Shown: positions 33,628 to 41,285 of the stretch, piece by piece
How positions within the stretch are numbered: position 1 is the stretch's first letter
Layout of the letters: each line of letters begins with the position of its first letter
Source of the DNA: Paraburkholderia piptadeniae
GTDB taxonomy: Bacteria; Pseudomonadota; Gammaproteobacteria; Burkholderiales; Burkholderiaceae
Assembly: GCF_900007165.1 (NCBI RefSeq)
Contig: NZ_CYGY02000068.1
Span: 1 to 64,000 of the forward strand
Direction: 5' to 3'
Length of the DNA: 64,000 nt
Notes under the pieces: model-generated
The model's database searches: none
Seen by the model: only the letters and a program-made list of their open reading frames with translations
Told to the model about the DNA's origin: nothing
Program-made: the position numbers and the translations under genes

Positions 33628-34533
33628 TCACTTTTCGCTGAACTCCTGCACCAGCTCGATAAAGCAGGAGCGCTGGAACGTGTTGCCCTCATCCGCCCTG
33701 AATACGAGATACAGGACACCCACCGCGTTGCTGTCCGTGACCAGTTCACGCCAGGCGACGCCAGCGATCGCAATCCCTTGTAGCGCTGCCGGCACGATCG
33801 TCACGCCGAGTCCTGCAGCGACAAGGCCGAGGATGGTTGCAGCTTCGTTCGCCTCCTGCTCTACGTGCGGAGTAAAGCCGGCGTCGTTGCAGATAGCGTA
33901 GACCTGCTCATAAAATCCGGCACCCACTCCGTCAGGCCGCAGGACAAATGACTCGTCGGCGAGATCCTGGATCGCCACAGGCTTGCCCGATTGCGCAAGC
34001 GGGTGGTCCACGTTCAGGGCGACCATCAGCCGGTCTCGCCGTACGGGGACGGCGGTTATGTTCTCGGGTAACGTCGTGTTTGCTGCGGGCCTGATCAGGC
34101 CGACATCAAGTTCAGACATCCGGAGCGCCTCAAGGATCGGCCCGGTCATCGAGGACTTCAGCGAGAGACGCACATTCGGCAGTTGACGCCGGTACGCATG
34201 GACGACGCTGGAGAACACGCGCGTAAATGGCACTGTCGCGGTGAAACCCACACGCAGCACCCCCACTTCCCCCCGCCCCGCCCGCTTGGCCACGTCAACG
34301 GCATGTGCGGCCTGGCTAAGCACCACCTTCGCTTCCGATAGAAAGAGACTGCCGGCTTCCGTCAGTGATACATGGCCGCGGTTGCGATCGAACAGCACGG
34401 CGCCGAGTTCGCGCTCCAGATCCTGTACATGCTGGCTGAGCGGGGGTTGGCTGATATGCAGTCGACGGGCGGCTTTCGTGAAGCTCAACTCTTCAGCGAC
34501 TGCGACGAAATAGCGGAAGTGACGCAACTCCAT
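33628..34533 (-). CDS. LysR-family regulator (BenM/CatR-like)
   Basis: A 301-residue LysR regulator from ATG 34533; the longer frame adds a non-conserved 60-residue leader. The start MELRHFRYFVAVAEELSFTKAA, then LHISQPPLSQHVQDLERELG, matches the BenM/CatM/CatR branch that controls aromatic catabolic genes. The effector domain follows (GVLRVGFTATVPFTRVF). No aromatic genes adjoin it on the island, so it may be a displaced regulator. It is 359 bp from the divergent chemoreceptor gene and could control it. Confidence 0.9.
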   Translation of the reverse strand: MELRHFRYFVAVAEELSFTKAARRLHISQPPLSQHVQDLERELGAVLFDRNRGHVSLTEAGSLFLSEAKVVLSQAAHAVDVAKRAGRGEVGVLRVGFTATVPFTRVFSSVVHAYRRQLPNVRLSLKSSMTGPILEALRMSELDVGLIRPAANTTLPENITAVPVRRDRLMVALNVDHPLAQSGKPVAIQDLADESFVLRPDGVGAGFYEQVYAICNDAGFTPHVEQEANEAATILGLVAAGLGVTIVPAALQGIAIAGVAWRELVTDSNAVGVLYLVFRADEGNTFQRSCFIELVQEFSEK

Positions 34534-34891
34534 GGTAGCTCCGGACAAGGGGCCTGTTTCAAGAGCCAGGACTGTGACGATGGATACGCTGCTGGCGCGC
34601 AGGATACACCCAACAAAAATTATCGGGGACACCGTTTGTTGTGCGACAGAACCCGCGCGACGGTCGGCAGTCACCGCGGCGTGTCTTATAGGAATTTCAG
34701 ATAAGAGATGCATCGAATCGGTATTAGACGAAACTTTTTTTCCCGACGAAAGTTTCTCATTGCAATGGAATCTTAATCGCTGACAGGCCGTCTGAAAGCG
34801 AGGGCAAACACAATGAGTTCAGCAGACGCGAGCGGGGAACATGTTACGGACTACGGCTCACACCGGGGTGGAGCAATGGCGGCTGGCAGAC
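34534..34891. other. Divergent LysR-chemoreceptor gap
   Basis: This 358-bp stretch carries no supported gene. It must contain promoters for the LysR and chemoreceptor genes. Its right half (34690-34780) is AT-richer than its surroundings, which fits a promoter, but no hexamer pair is clear enough to mark. Confidence 0.4.
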
Positions 34892-36430
34892 ATGAAAATA
34901 GGTATCAGATTGACGCTGGGCTTCGCGGTCGTCCTGCTGCTGATTGCGGTGATGACGGGGTTGGGCGTTGTCATGCTGGGGCTGCTGAAAGCGCAAGCCG
35001 ACACTATTGCCGATACGAACCTCCCCCGGCTGTTGCACGCCGGGGCAGCCCGGGAAAACCTGGCTTCGATCGCCATCTCCGCCCGAAACATTCTCCTGAA
35101 TGACGACCCTCAGGTACAGGACAGTGCCCTGGCGAAAATCAGGGTTTCGCAGAAGAAACTCCGCGAAGATCTTGCCTACCTGACGGGCACCATTGCACGG
35201 CCCGAGGTCCGCGACCGGCTCATGCAGCAGGCTAACGGTTACGAGCAGGGCGTGAATCAGGTGCTCGACCTCCATGCAAGTGGTAAGCAGGCCGAAGCGG
35301 TCAAGCTGTTACGCAGCGACCTGCTCCCCATCTTCATCGGTTACAAGGCGGCGCTTGATGACATTAACCAGTTTCAGATGGCACAAACCGGAAAGGCGAC
35401 GCAGGACATCTACAGCATTTACGAAACCAGTCGTCAGATCCTCATAGGGCTCGCTCTTCTCACGATGATGTGCGGCGTTGTCCTGGGTCGACTGATCACG
35501 CGTAGCATTACCCGTCCCATATCCGAAGCCGTGCGCATAGCGCGTACTGTCGCAGCCGGCGACCTGACGCAACATATCGCATCGACCAGCAGGGATGAAA
35601 CCGGACAGCTGTTAGCCGCGCTGAGCGATATGAACGGCAGCCTCAGACAGATTGTCGGCGACGTACGTCATGGCTCCGACACCATCGTGCTAGCATCAAG
35701 CGAAATTGCCGCTGGCAACAGCGACCTGAGCTCCCGCACCGAGGAGCAGGCAGCATCGCTCGAACAGACAGCCGCCAGCATGGAGCAATTGACGGCGACA
35801 GTCCGCCAGAACGCGGAGAGCGCAACGCAAGGTAGCGCGCTTGCCGCAGAAGCATCGAACGTGGCTGAGCGTAGCGGCGATATGGTGGGACGCGTCGTGA
35901 ACACAATGCGGGAGATATCCGAGAGCTCCACCAAGGTTGCCGAGATCATCGGCGCCATCGAAGGCATTGCTTTCCAGACGAACATTCTTGCACTCAACGC
36001 GGCGGTAGAAGCGGCCCGCGCCGGTGAGCAGGGGCGTGGCTTCGCGGTGGTTGCGGGAGAAGTGCGGGCGCTTGCGCAGCGCTCGGCCATTTCAGCAAAA
36101 GAGATCAAGGATCTGATCGGGGATTCGGTGGATCGCGTGAAGGCAGGCGTTGCACAGGTTGACGAGGCGGGAACGACCATGGATGAAGTGGTGCAGGCTG
36201 TGCGGCGGGTGTCAAGCCTGATGACGGAGATTGCGGCGGCTTCGATTGAACAGCATCAGGGCATTGAGCAGGTGAACAAAGCTGCCTCGCAAATGGACGA
36301 GGTCACGCAGCAGAATGCTGCACTCGTCGAACAGGCTGCCGCCGCCGCGGCCTCACTTCACGATCAGGCATCGCAGATGGTGCAGCGGGTCGCCACCTTT
36401 CGCCTGTCGAACGACAACGCAGGCATCTGA
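34892..36430 (+). CDS. Methyl-accepting chemotaxis protein
   Basis: A 512-residue chemoreceptor (Tsr/Tar-like). One helix spans residues 8-30, a four-helix-bundle ligand domain covers about 31-182, the second membrane helix about 183-203, a HAMP domain follows (LITRSITRPISEAVRIA), and the cytoplasmic hairpin tip is IEGIAFQTNILALNAAVEAA then ARAGEQGRGFAVVAGEVRA. Methylation helices have the usual Glu/Gln pairs (TEEQAASLEQTAASMEQL). ATG 34892 is chosen so that the first membrane helix begins the protein. It would report a periplasmic ligand to CheA; the ligand is unknown. No CheR-tethering pentapeptide is seen at the C-terminus. Confidence 0.93.
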   Translation: MKIGIRLTLGFAVVLLLIAVMTGLGVVMLGLLKAQADTIADTNLPRLLHAGAARENLASIAISARNILLNDDPQVQDSALAKIRVSQKKLREDLAYLTGTIARPEVRDRLMQQANGYEQGVNQVLDLHASGKQAEAVKLLRSDLLPIFIGYKAALDDINQFQMAQTGKATQDIYSIYETSRQILIGLALLTMMCGVVLGRLITRSITRPISEAVRIARTVAAGDLTQHIASTSRDETGQLLAALSDMNGSLRQIVGDVRHGSDTIVLASSEIAAGNSDLSSRTEEQAASLEQTAASMEQLTATVRQNAESATQGSALAAEASNVAERSGDMVGRVVNTMREISESSTKVAEIIGAIEGIAFQTNILALNAAVEAARAGEQGRGFAVVAGEVRALAQRSAISAKEIKDLIGDSVDRVKAGVAQVDEAGTTMDEVVQAVRRVSSLMTEIAAASIEQHQGIEQVNKAASQMDEVTQQNAALVEQAAAAAASLHDQASQMVQRVATFRLSNDNAGI

Positions 36431-36468
36431 GGATCTGCGCGCTATTGCAAAACGCTGCGCGAAAAGTT

Positions 36469-36498
36469 GCGGCGCTCCGGCTTCGGCCGGAGCGCCGC
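36469..36498 (+). terminator. UUCG-loop hairpin after the chemoreceptor gene
   Basis: A perfect 13-bp stem, GCGGCGCTCCGGC, with a TTCG tetraloop and its complement, begins 38 bp after the stop codon. No T-run follows, so it may be a processing or Rho-assisted end rather than a classical terminator. The rest of 36431-36871 shows no gene. Confidence 0.6.
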
Positions 36499-36871
36499 TC
36501 TCTATGCCGGATCTCTGCAGTCGAGACTCACGAGCGCACCTGCTGTCTGCAACTATTTATACATTCTCTTCGGCAAATGCATCCTGTGTGTTGACGTTGT
36601 GCGACAGGCGGTCTCGCGTTTGATCCAATCTAAAGCCTGGTATGAGACATGGAGCGTAGATTTGACTGCTACGTGTCCAGCTCAATTGGTTCGGCCGTTA
36701 TGATTTTCGCTCGCAAGTGTTGTCGTTGAGCCTGACTGTACCTGTCGGAGAATCTCGCTTCTTTTTTCAGGGCTGCTAGCCGAAGCGCGTCGCGGGTTGG
36801 ATCGCGCCTCCCCCCGCGCCGTCATCGGCATGCAGCCAACGGTTTCCGCGGCAGGCGACCGGGCTGCTTCA

Positions 36872-37786
36872 TTACTTGCCGAAGCGCTCCATCTTTACGT
36901 TCAGAAGGTCGTTTGCGAAGCTCCGGACGAGCAAAGCCTCCAACTCGTTAATCAGCGCGTCGTCTACCTTATAAGCGGAAAAATACGTAGCGAGGTGACT
37001 CAAATGGCGTGTTGTCAGCCTGACCTGGCGGGCGTATTCATCCGAGGTCTTGAACTCGCCGCGTTCCGGATGCTGAACGCGGTACACGCGTTGCGTCGTG
37101 TCGCGGTCCCTATTGAAGGCAAGATTCATCTCCTTCCACAGACTCTGGCGTTGCGCCTTGCCTACATACAGGCCCCGCCCCCGGGAGTCGTAAAAGACAT
37201 AGATTCCGTGACTTTCCTCCAGTGCGCTCTTGAGGCCCAGCAGCGCTTTGGTGGTGTCCGGCGCACGCGTCGGAAACAGTTCCGCAGTCCCGTTAGCTGA
37301 TCTTCGAAAAGGCGAAAGCTGGAAATACTCGACGACCGGTGCAATCGCGCATTCATGCGCCGACTTGACTGCACGTTGCCTCGCCTTCAGCAGCCCGTCA
37401 GACAGCTTTCTGCCTGTCAGGCCGTACTTCAACCAGTTGTTTACCGTCCCGGCGGAGATACCGAGTTGATGACTGAATCGCCCGTTCGTCCCGACGTCGA
37501 ACTTGTCGCGAAGGCTGGCAATCGCTTCTTTCGCTATCTTGACGCGCTCCTTCTGCTCGCTGGAGCGCATCGTTTTTACGATTGCGCGCGCTAGCTTTTC
37601 TTCGGTCAGTCCATTTGATTCCCAGTCGCGGAAATTTGCCTGACTAAGACCTAATAGATTCCCGAGTTCCTGAGTACTTTGAACGTCGAGTTTTCGCTTG
37701 AGCGCGCTAATAAGACGGTGGGCGTCTATCGAATTCCTGGTCACTTTCTGGATTCTCGTCCGGTCTGGGTTTTCTGGTGGATTCAT
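36872..37786 (-). CDS. HTH-HTH-GIY-YIG nuclease-domain protein
   Basis: A 304-residue protein. Residues 20-70 and 88-130 each look like a Cro/C1-type or CI-repressor-like helix-turn-helix (LGLSQANFRDWESNGLT and LGISAGTVNNWLKYGLT). Residues 190-304 form a GIY-YIG domain: GIYVFYD at 194, LYVGKAQ at 206, basic residues around 213-226, a late Glu in INELEALLV (281 or 283) and a final LLN. GIY-YIG enzymes cut DNA in repair, homing and restriction. Two repressor-like domains feeding a nuclease is an unusual layout. ATG 37786 has no strong ribosome site. It stands next to the island's recombinase gene. Confidence 0.75.
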   Translation of the reverse strand: MNPPENPDRTRIQKVTRNSIDAHRLISALKRKLDVQSTQELGNLLGLSQANFRDWESNGLTEEKLARAIVKTMRSSEQKERVKIAKEAIASLRDKFDVGTNGRFSHQLGISAGTVNNWLKYGLTGRKLSDGLLKARQRAVKSAHECAIAPVVEYFQLSPFRRSANGTAELFPTRAPDTTKALLGLKSALEESHGIYVFYDSRGRGLYVGKAQRQSLWKEMNLAFNRDRDTTQRVYRVQHPERGEFKTSDEYARQVRLTTRHLSHLATYFSAYKVDDALINELEALLVRSFANDLLNVKMERFGK

Positions 37787-37944
37787 CGTGCGTCAAGCCT
37801 TGTCATCGGCAAAATCACGAGAAAATTTAGATTCCCGCGTGTCCGGGCGCGGCTGTTCGGTCGGTTCTGAACTGGAACGAGATGGTCGCTCACAACCCGA
37901 TCTGGCTGTGCCCGTCAGATGGTGTCCCCGCACGACATGCTTCC

Positions 37945-39648
37945 TCATTTCCGGGATCCGAACGCCCCCGACAACTGTCGCGCCCGGCGCACATCATCCC
38001 CGTGGAGATAGATTGATGTCGTCGCGACCGATGCGTGTCGCAGATTGTCGCGCACGGTGGTCAGCTCCGCGCCGTTCGCGAGCGCGTGCGTTGCATGCGA
38101 GTGCCGCATCCAGTGCGGACTCGCGCGGCGCAGCTTGCCGGCGAGCGCGGGATGGTCACCATCCACCTGCTCCGCCACCTGCCGGAAAAACCGTCTCGTC
38201 ACCGCCCACAGGCGCATGCTGCTGATGGCGCCGACGTCCTCGGCGTCAAGACTGCCGACCAGCGGTGTGTCCGGGCGCCATCGGGCCGGAGAGACGGGCA
38301 ATTGCCGCTCCACCAGGTAGCGTGTCAGTGCATCCCATGCGAGTGGGGGTAGCGCGACCCGGCCGGCCTTATGGCCCTTCCCGGTCACGCGCAGCCAGTG
38401 CTCGCCGCGGGCATCCGTGTCGATGTGGCCCAGCGCTGCACCTGAAAGTTCGCTGATGCGCAGGCCCGTTGCGAAGCCAAAGTCGAGCAGAAAGCGCAGT
38501 CGCCCGGCGGCTGCCGTCGACCAGCCATACGACCATTCAAGCCCATCGGCGATGGTGCGTACCAGCAGCCATTCGCCTTCCGTGAAGGCGCGGGACGCGT
38601 CCAGATCCGCGGCTTTTGCGCCACCCCTGACCTTGACGCCCGAGAACGGGTTCGCGAGCACGTAGCGTTGCTCGATCAGCCAGCGGAACAGCGCACTGAG
38701 AATCGACAGCGCGTGCGCCGCAGAGCGCGCTGACAGGCCCCCGGCAAACGGGCGCCAGTCCGGCGAGCTGCGCGGCCGCAACGGCCCGACCCAGCGTTCA
38801 CGCGGGCTCGGGCGACGCAGGAACGAACGGTAGGCGACGGCGTCTTCGGTGGTGAGCGATGACAGTGCGCGCCCGCGTTCAACAATGGCCCACAGGATCA
38901 GGCGCTCGGCTTCCTTGCGGTACGTGCGCTGCGTCGCCGCCGATTCGTGCAGCGCCAGCCAGGCCTGCACGGCCTCGTAATCGTTGCCGGCGTCGAGCGT
39001 GCACGTCGCACGCGGCGCCCGGAACGCACCGGACGACCCGTCGACCTGCTCCGGCATGCGCAGACTCTCCCACGGGACGATGCTGCTACGTCTTTCCTCG
39101 GGGATGAGCGCGCGCGCCCGCTCGGTCAGCGCCGGCCAGGCGGCAAACAACGCCTCGATCCGCCTGGCGCTTGCCGCGCCGAGGTCGGGGACGGCCTTCC
39201 ACCACTGCCGCCGGCGCGGGATGCGCACGGTCAGGTCAGCGAGGGTGACGATGCCCTGCGCGTGGAGCGCGCGCACGGCCCGCGACGAAAACCATTGCTC
39301 AACGGGATCCGCGATCTCCGGTTCGGGCGGGCGTGCATGCCGCAGCTGTTCGATCGCGTGGGCGACGGCCTGCGCATGTCGCGTACGTTCGGCGGCCGGA
39401 TGGCCGAGCACCCCCACCAGATCGTCGCGATGCGCGCGCCGCGCCGCTGCGGTCAACGTGCGCCGGATCTGGCCGAGCACGCCGCGCGCCGAGCGCCCTT
39501 CCCCGACCCTGCCTGGCAGGTAACGTGCGACTGCTTCGCGCGACGGGAGCCCGGCGTACCACGCACGCAGCGCGGCGAGCGCATCGGCGTCGGGAAAGTC
39601 CGCTGGCCCGACGGTCACGGGTTTAGGGGAAGTGAGGTGCGTTTTCAT
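37945..39648 (-). CDS. Large tyrosine recombinase / integrase
   Basis: A 567-residue tyrosine recombinase with a long N-terminal extension (residues 1-200) of the kind found in integrases of betaproteobacterial islands and plasmids. The core-binding SAM-like domain is near residues 230-330. The catalytic set is visible: Arg in GLRISELSG, Lys in GKGHKAGRVALP, His/Arg in HWMRHSHATHAL, His in RDNLRHASVATT and the Tyr in SIYLHGDD. ATG 39648 is chosen; the longer frame adds nine residues. A perfect palindrome 33 bp upstream could be its recombination or control site. It likely mobilised part of this island. Confidence 0.9.
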   Translation of the reverse strand: MKTHLTSPKPVTVGPADFPDADALAALRAWYAGLPSREAVARYLPGRVGEGRSARGVLGQIRRTLTAAARRAHRDDLVGVLGHPAAERTRHAQAVAHAIEQLRHARPPEPEIADPVEQWFSSRAVRALHAQGIVTLADLTVRIPRRRQWWKAVPDLGAASARRIEALFAAWPALTERARALIPEERRSSIVPWESLRMPEQVDGSSGAFRAPRATCTLDAGNDYEAVQAWLALHESAATQRTYRKEAERLILWAIVERGRALSSLTTEDAVAYRSFLRRPSPRERWVGPLRPRSSPDWRPFAGGLSARSAAHALSILSALFRWLIEQRYVLANPFSGVKVRGGAKAADLDASRAFTEGEWLLVRTIADGLEWSYGWSTAAAGRLRFLLDFGFATGLRISELSGAALGHIDTDARGEHWLRVTGKGHKAGRVALPPLAWDALTRYLVERQLPVSPARWRPDTPLVGSLDAEDVGAISSMRLWAVTRRFFRQVAEQVDGDHPALAGKLRRASPHWMRHSHATHALANGAELTTVRDNLRHASVATTSIYLHGDDVRRARQLSGAFGSRK

Positions 39649-39680
39649 GAGTGCCAGTTTCGCACAAAAATGCATCTAGC

Positions 39681-39700
39681 GAGATAACAAGGGTTATCTC
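39681..39700. promoter_or_regulatory. GAGATAAC-AAGG-GTTATCTC palindrome upstream of integrase
   Basis: A perfect 8-4-8 inverted repeat 33 bp before the integrase start. Tyrosine recombinases bind inverted arms around a short spacer, so this may be a core site or an operator for integrase expression. Confidence 0.5.
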
Positions 39701-39912
39701 AACAGACGCGTTTTCGTGCAACGTCCGCCGCAGCCGTCGCGACGCCAAACGGCCGATCGGGAGCGGCGGGGAAGCGCCCGGTACGGCCTGTTGTCGCCAT
39801 CAAGCCCTCAAATGGCTGGGATCGGTAGAGTCGAGTTGTGGCGCGGTAGCATTAGGTTCGGTTTGTCTGTTTCCGCCCCTTTCGTTTGGCGGTGCCCGAG
39901 TATCCTTGCCTT

Positions 39913-40175
39913 AACCCCGTTTCCACAACCCGCTCATCGAACCGGACAGGCAGATCTCCCGCATCCGGCTCTCGGACAAGACATCACGCCTTCGTACACG
40001 GCTAGTCACTGCCAAGGCCCCTGTAGACGAACGAGACCAAAGTACCCGTAGAGGTGCGAGGGTGGATAGCTCCCGCCCGTGCGACGTCTTACTTTGTGCT
40101 TGGTACGTAACCACCGACGCAACCGCGCGCCGGTGTAGCTATCGAGCGCCCGATATGCGCGACTGACCGTCCCTT
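39913..40175 (-). mobile_element. Group II intron 3' fragment: maturase tail plus domain V
   Basis: On the minus strand the frame before the TGA at 40006-40008 reads RAYRALDSYTGARLRRWLR, then TKHKV and HLYGYFGLVRLQGPWQ, the usual C-terminal (domain X-like) end of intron reverse transcriptases. Downstream, positions 39971-39939 fold as intron domain V: GAGCCGGA pairs with TCCGGTTC and contains the AGC catalytic triad, 33 bases in all. Everything upstream of the last ~55 codons is missing, cut at about 40175 where an IS3 fragment begins. It is a remnant and cannot splice. Confidence 0.75.
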
Positions 40176-40177
40176 CT

Positions 40178-40405
40178 ATGAGCAGCGGCTTGTCAAAGGA
40201 AAGGGGCCTCAGTTCAAGACCAACGCAATACGTGAAGTTGCTGCTCGGTTACCTGAAGGCATATGAGTCGGTCAGCCACGCACGACGCTCAATCGGCGAT
40301 TACATCAATCTGTACAACCAGAGACGACCTCATTCGAGTCTGGAAGACCGCACGCCAGATGAGGCATACTTCGCGACGCTGCCAGCGATTAAATCGGCAG
40401 CATGA
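40178..40405 (+). pseudogene. IS3-family transposase OrfB, 3' fragment
   Basis: The frame ends in YLKAYESVSHARRSIGDYIN then LYNQRRPHSSLEDRTPDEAYF, the standard C-terminus of IS3-group integrase-type transposases with the last catalytic Glu region lost upstream. Only about 50-60 codons remain. Right after it, the sequence to about 40468 resembles the IS3 right end. It abuts the group II intron fragment, so both were truncated by recombination. Confidence 0.85.
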
Positions 40406-40497
40406 ACGCCCCGGTGGTTCCACTTAAAAATCTCGCGACCCTGTCCGAACAAGCGGTGCCACCTCTCAGATCACTGAAGATATACCGGCCGGCGTGC

Positions 40498-41001
40498 GTG
40501 TGCGTGGCGAAGATCCAGTGTGTCTTCGCCACTGTCGCACTATCGTTCTATGCCGCGGTTTGTCTCGCCGAGCAATCCACTGTTCTCCCTGTCGAACAGG
40601 CGGACTTACCGGTCTATCACGTCGGCGACACCTGGTCCTTCGGGAGTCCCGAGAGCGCCTACCCGGCTAGCGTGACGCGACACACGGTTGTCGAAGTCAC
40701 GCCGCAACAGACTCGCATGTCCGTACAGCACCCACACGGCGAGCCGCATGAACACAACTTCGACAGCACTGGTAATGTCACTGTAGACGGTTCGTACTCT
40801 TACCAACCGAATAGCGGTTTGATGCGGTTCCCGCTGAAGGTTGGGGAAAGTTGGAGTACGGACTATACCGTCACGCGCCGCGAGCGGAGCTCTCTGTGGA
40901 TGACAAGTCACGTCTCTGTTGAGGGCTCAGAAGTTGTGCACGTGAAGGCGGGAGACTTCAGCCTTGAACCTGTGATCGGGCAATGCACATGTTTCGCATA
41001 A
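40498..41001 (+). CDS. Exported protein of unknown function, probably truncated
   Basis: From GTG 40498 the protein begins with a signal-peptide-like MCVAKIQCVFATVALSFYAAVCLA and continues with VYHVGDTWSFGSPESAYP, GLMRFPLKVGESWSTDYTV and HVKAGDFSLEPV. This 'W.....K.....V.AG.F' pattern is known from small secreted proteins of unknown role. The homology-like part stops suddenly at about 40980, and the last ten codons look random, so the 3' end may be lost. The open frame also extends upstream into the IS3 end, which is not coding for this protein. Confidence 0.5.
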   Translation: MCVAKIQCVFATVALSFYAAVCLAEQSTVLPVEQADLPVYHVGDTWSFGSPESAYPASVTRHTVVEVTPQQTRMSVQHPHGEPHEHNFDSTGNVTVDGSYSYQPNSGLMRFPLKVGESWSTDYTVTRRERSSLWMTSHVSVEGSEVVHVKAGDFSLEPVIGQCTCFA

Positions 41002-41285
41002 CCTTGCGGTTTCGGCTCTCTCGTGCTGGATTTTGTCCGCTGTTGGCGCGAAAGCTGGCATCGGCTACTAGCTCACTGATCGGCCAAAGTGGGTCGAGTG
41101 CTGCCCGATGTGGGTCGATCAACGGCGGACCACGGCGCCGTGTTCGACGGTCGGACCGGGTCCGGCCATGAAGTGCCGTTCGCTTGCACCGTTGCGCGGC
41201 CATTGGAACGCCGGCTTGGACTCAAATAGCGGCCGTTAGCTGAAATATGCTTACCCGCCTACCGGAGCGACGGTTATCTGGGGGG

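Noticed and set aside
36797..37300. A 167-codon plus-strand frame
   Set aside because: It is antisense to the HTH-GIY-YIG gene, whose motifs are clear, and has no match of its own.
39649..40177. A tRNA gene serving as attachment site for the integrase
   Set aside because: No cloverleaf or T-loop sequence was found here or elsewhere in the window; the stretch holds an intron remnant instead.
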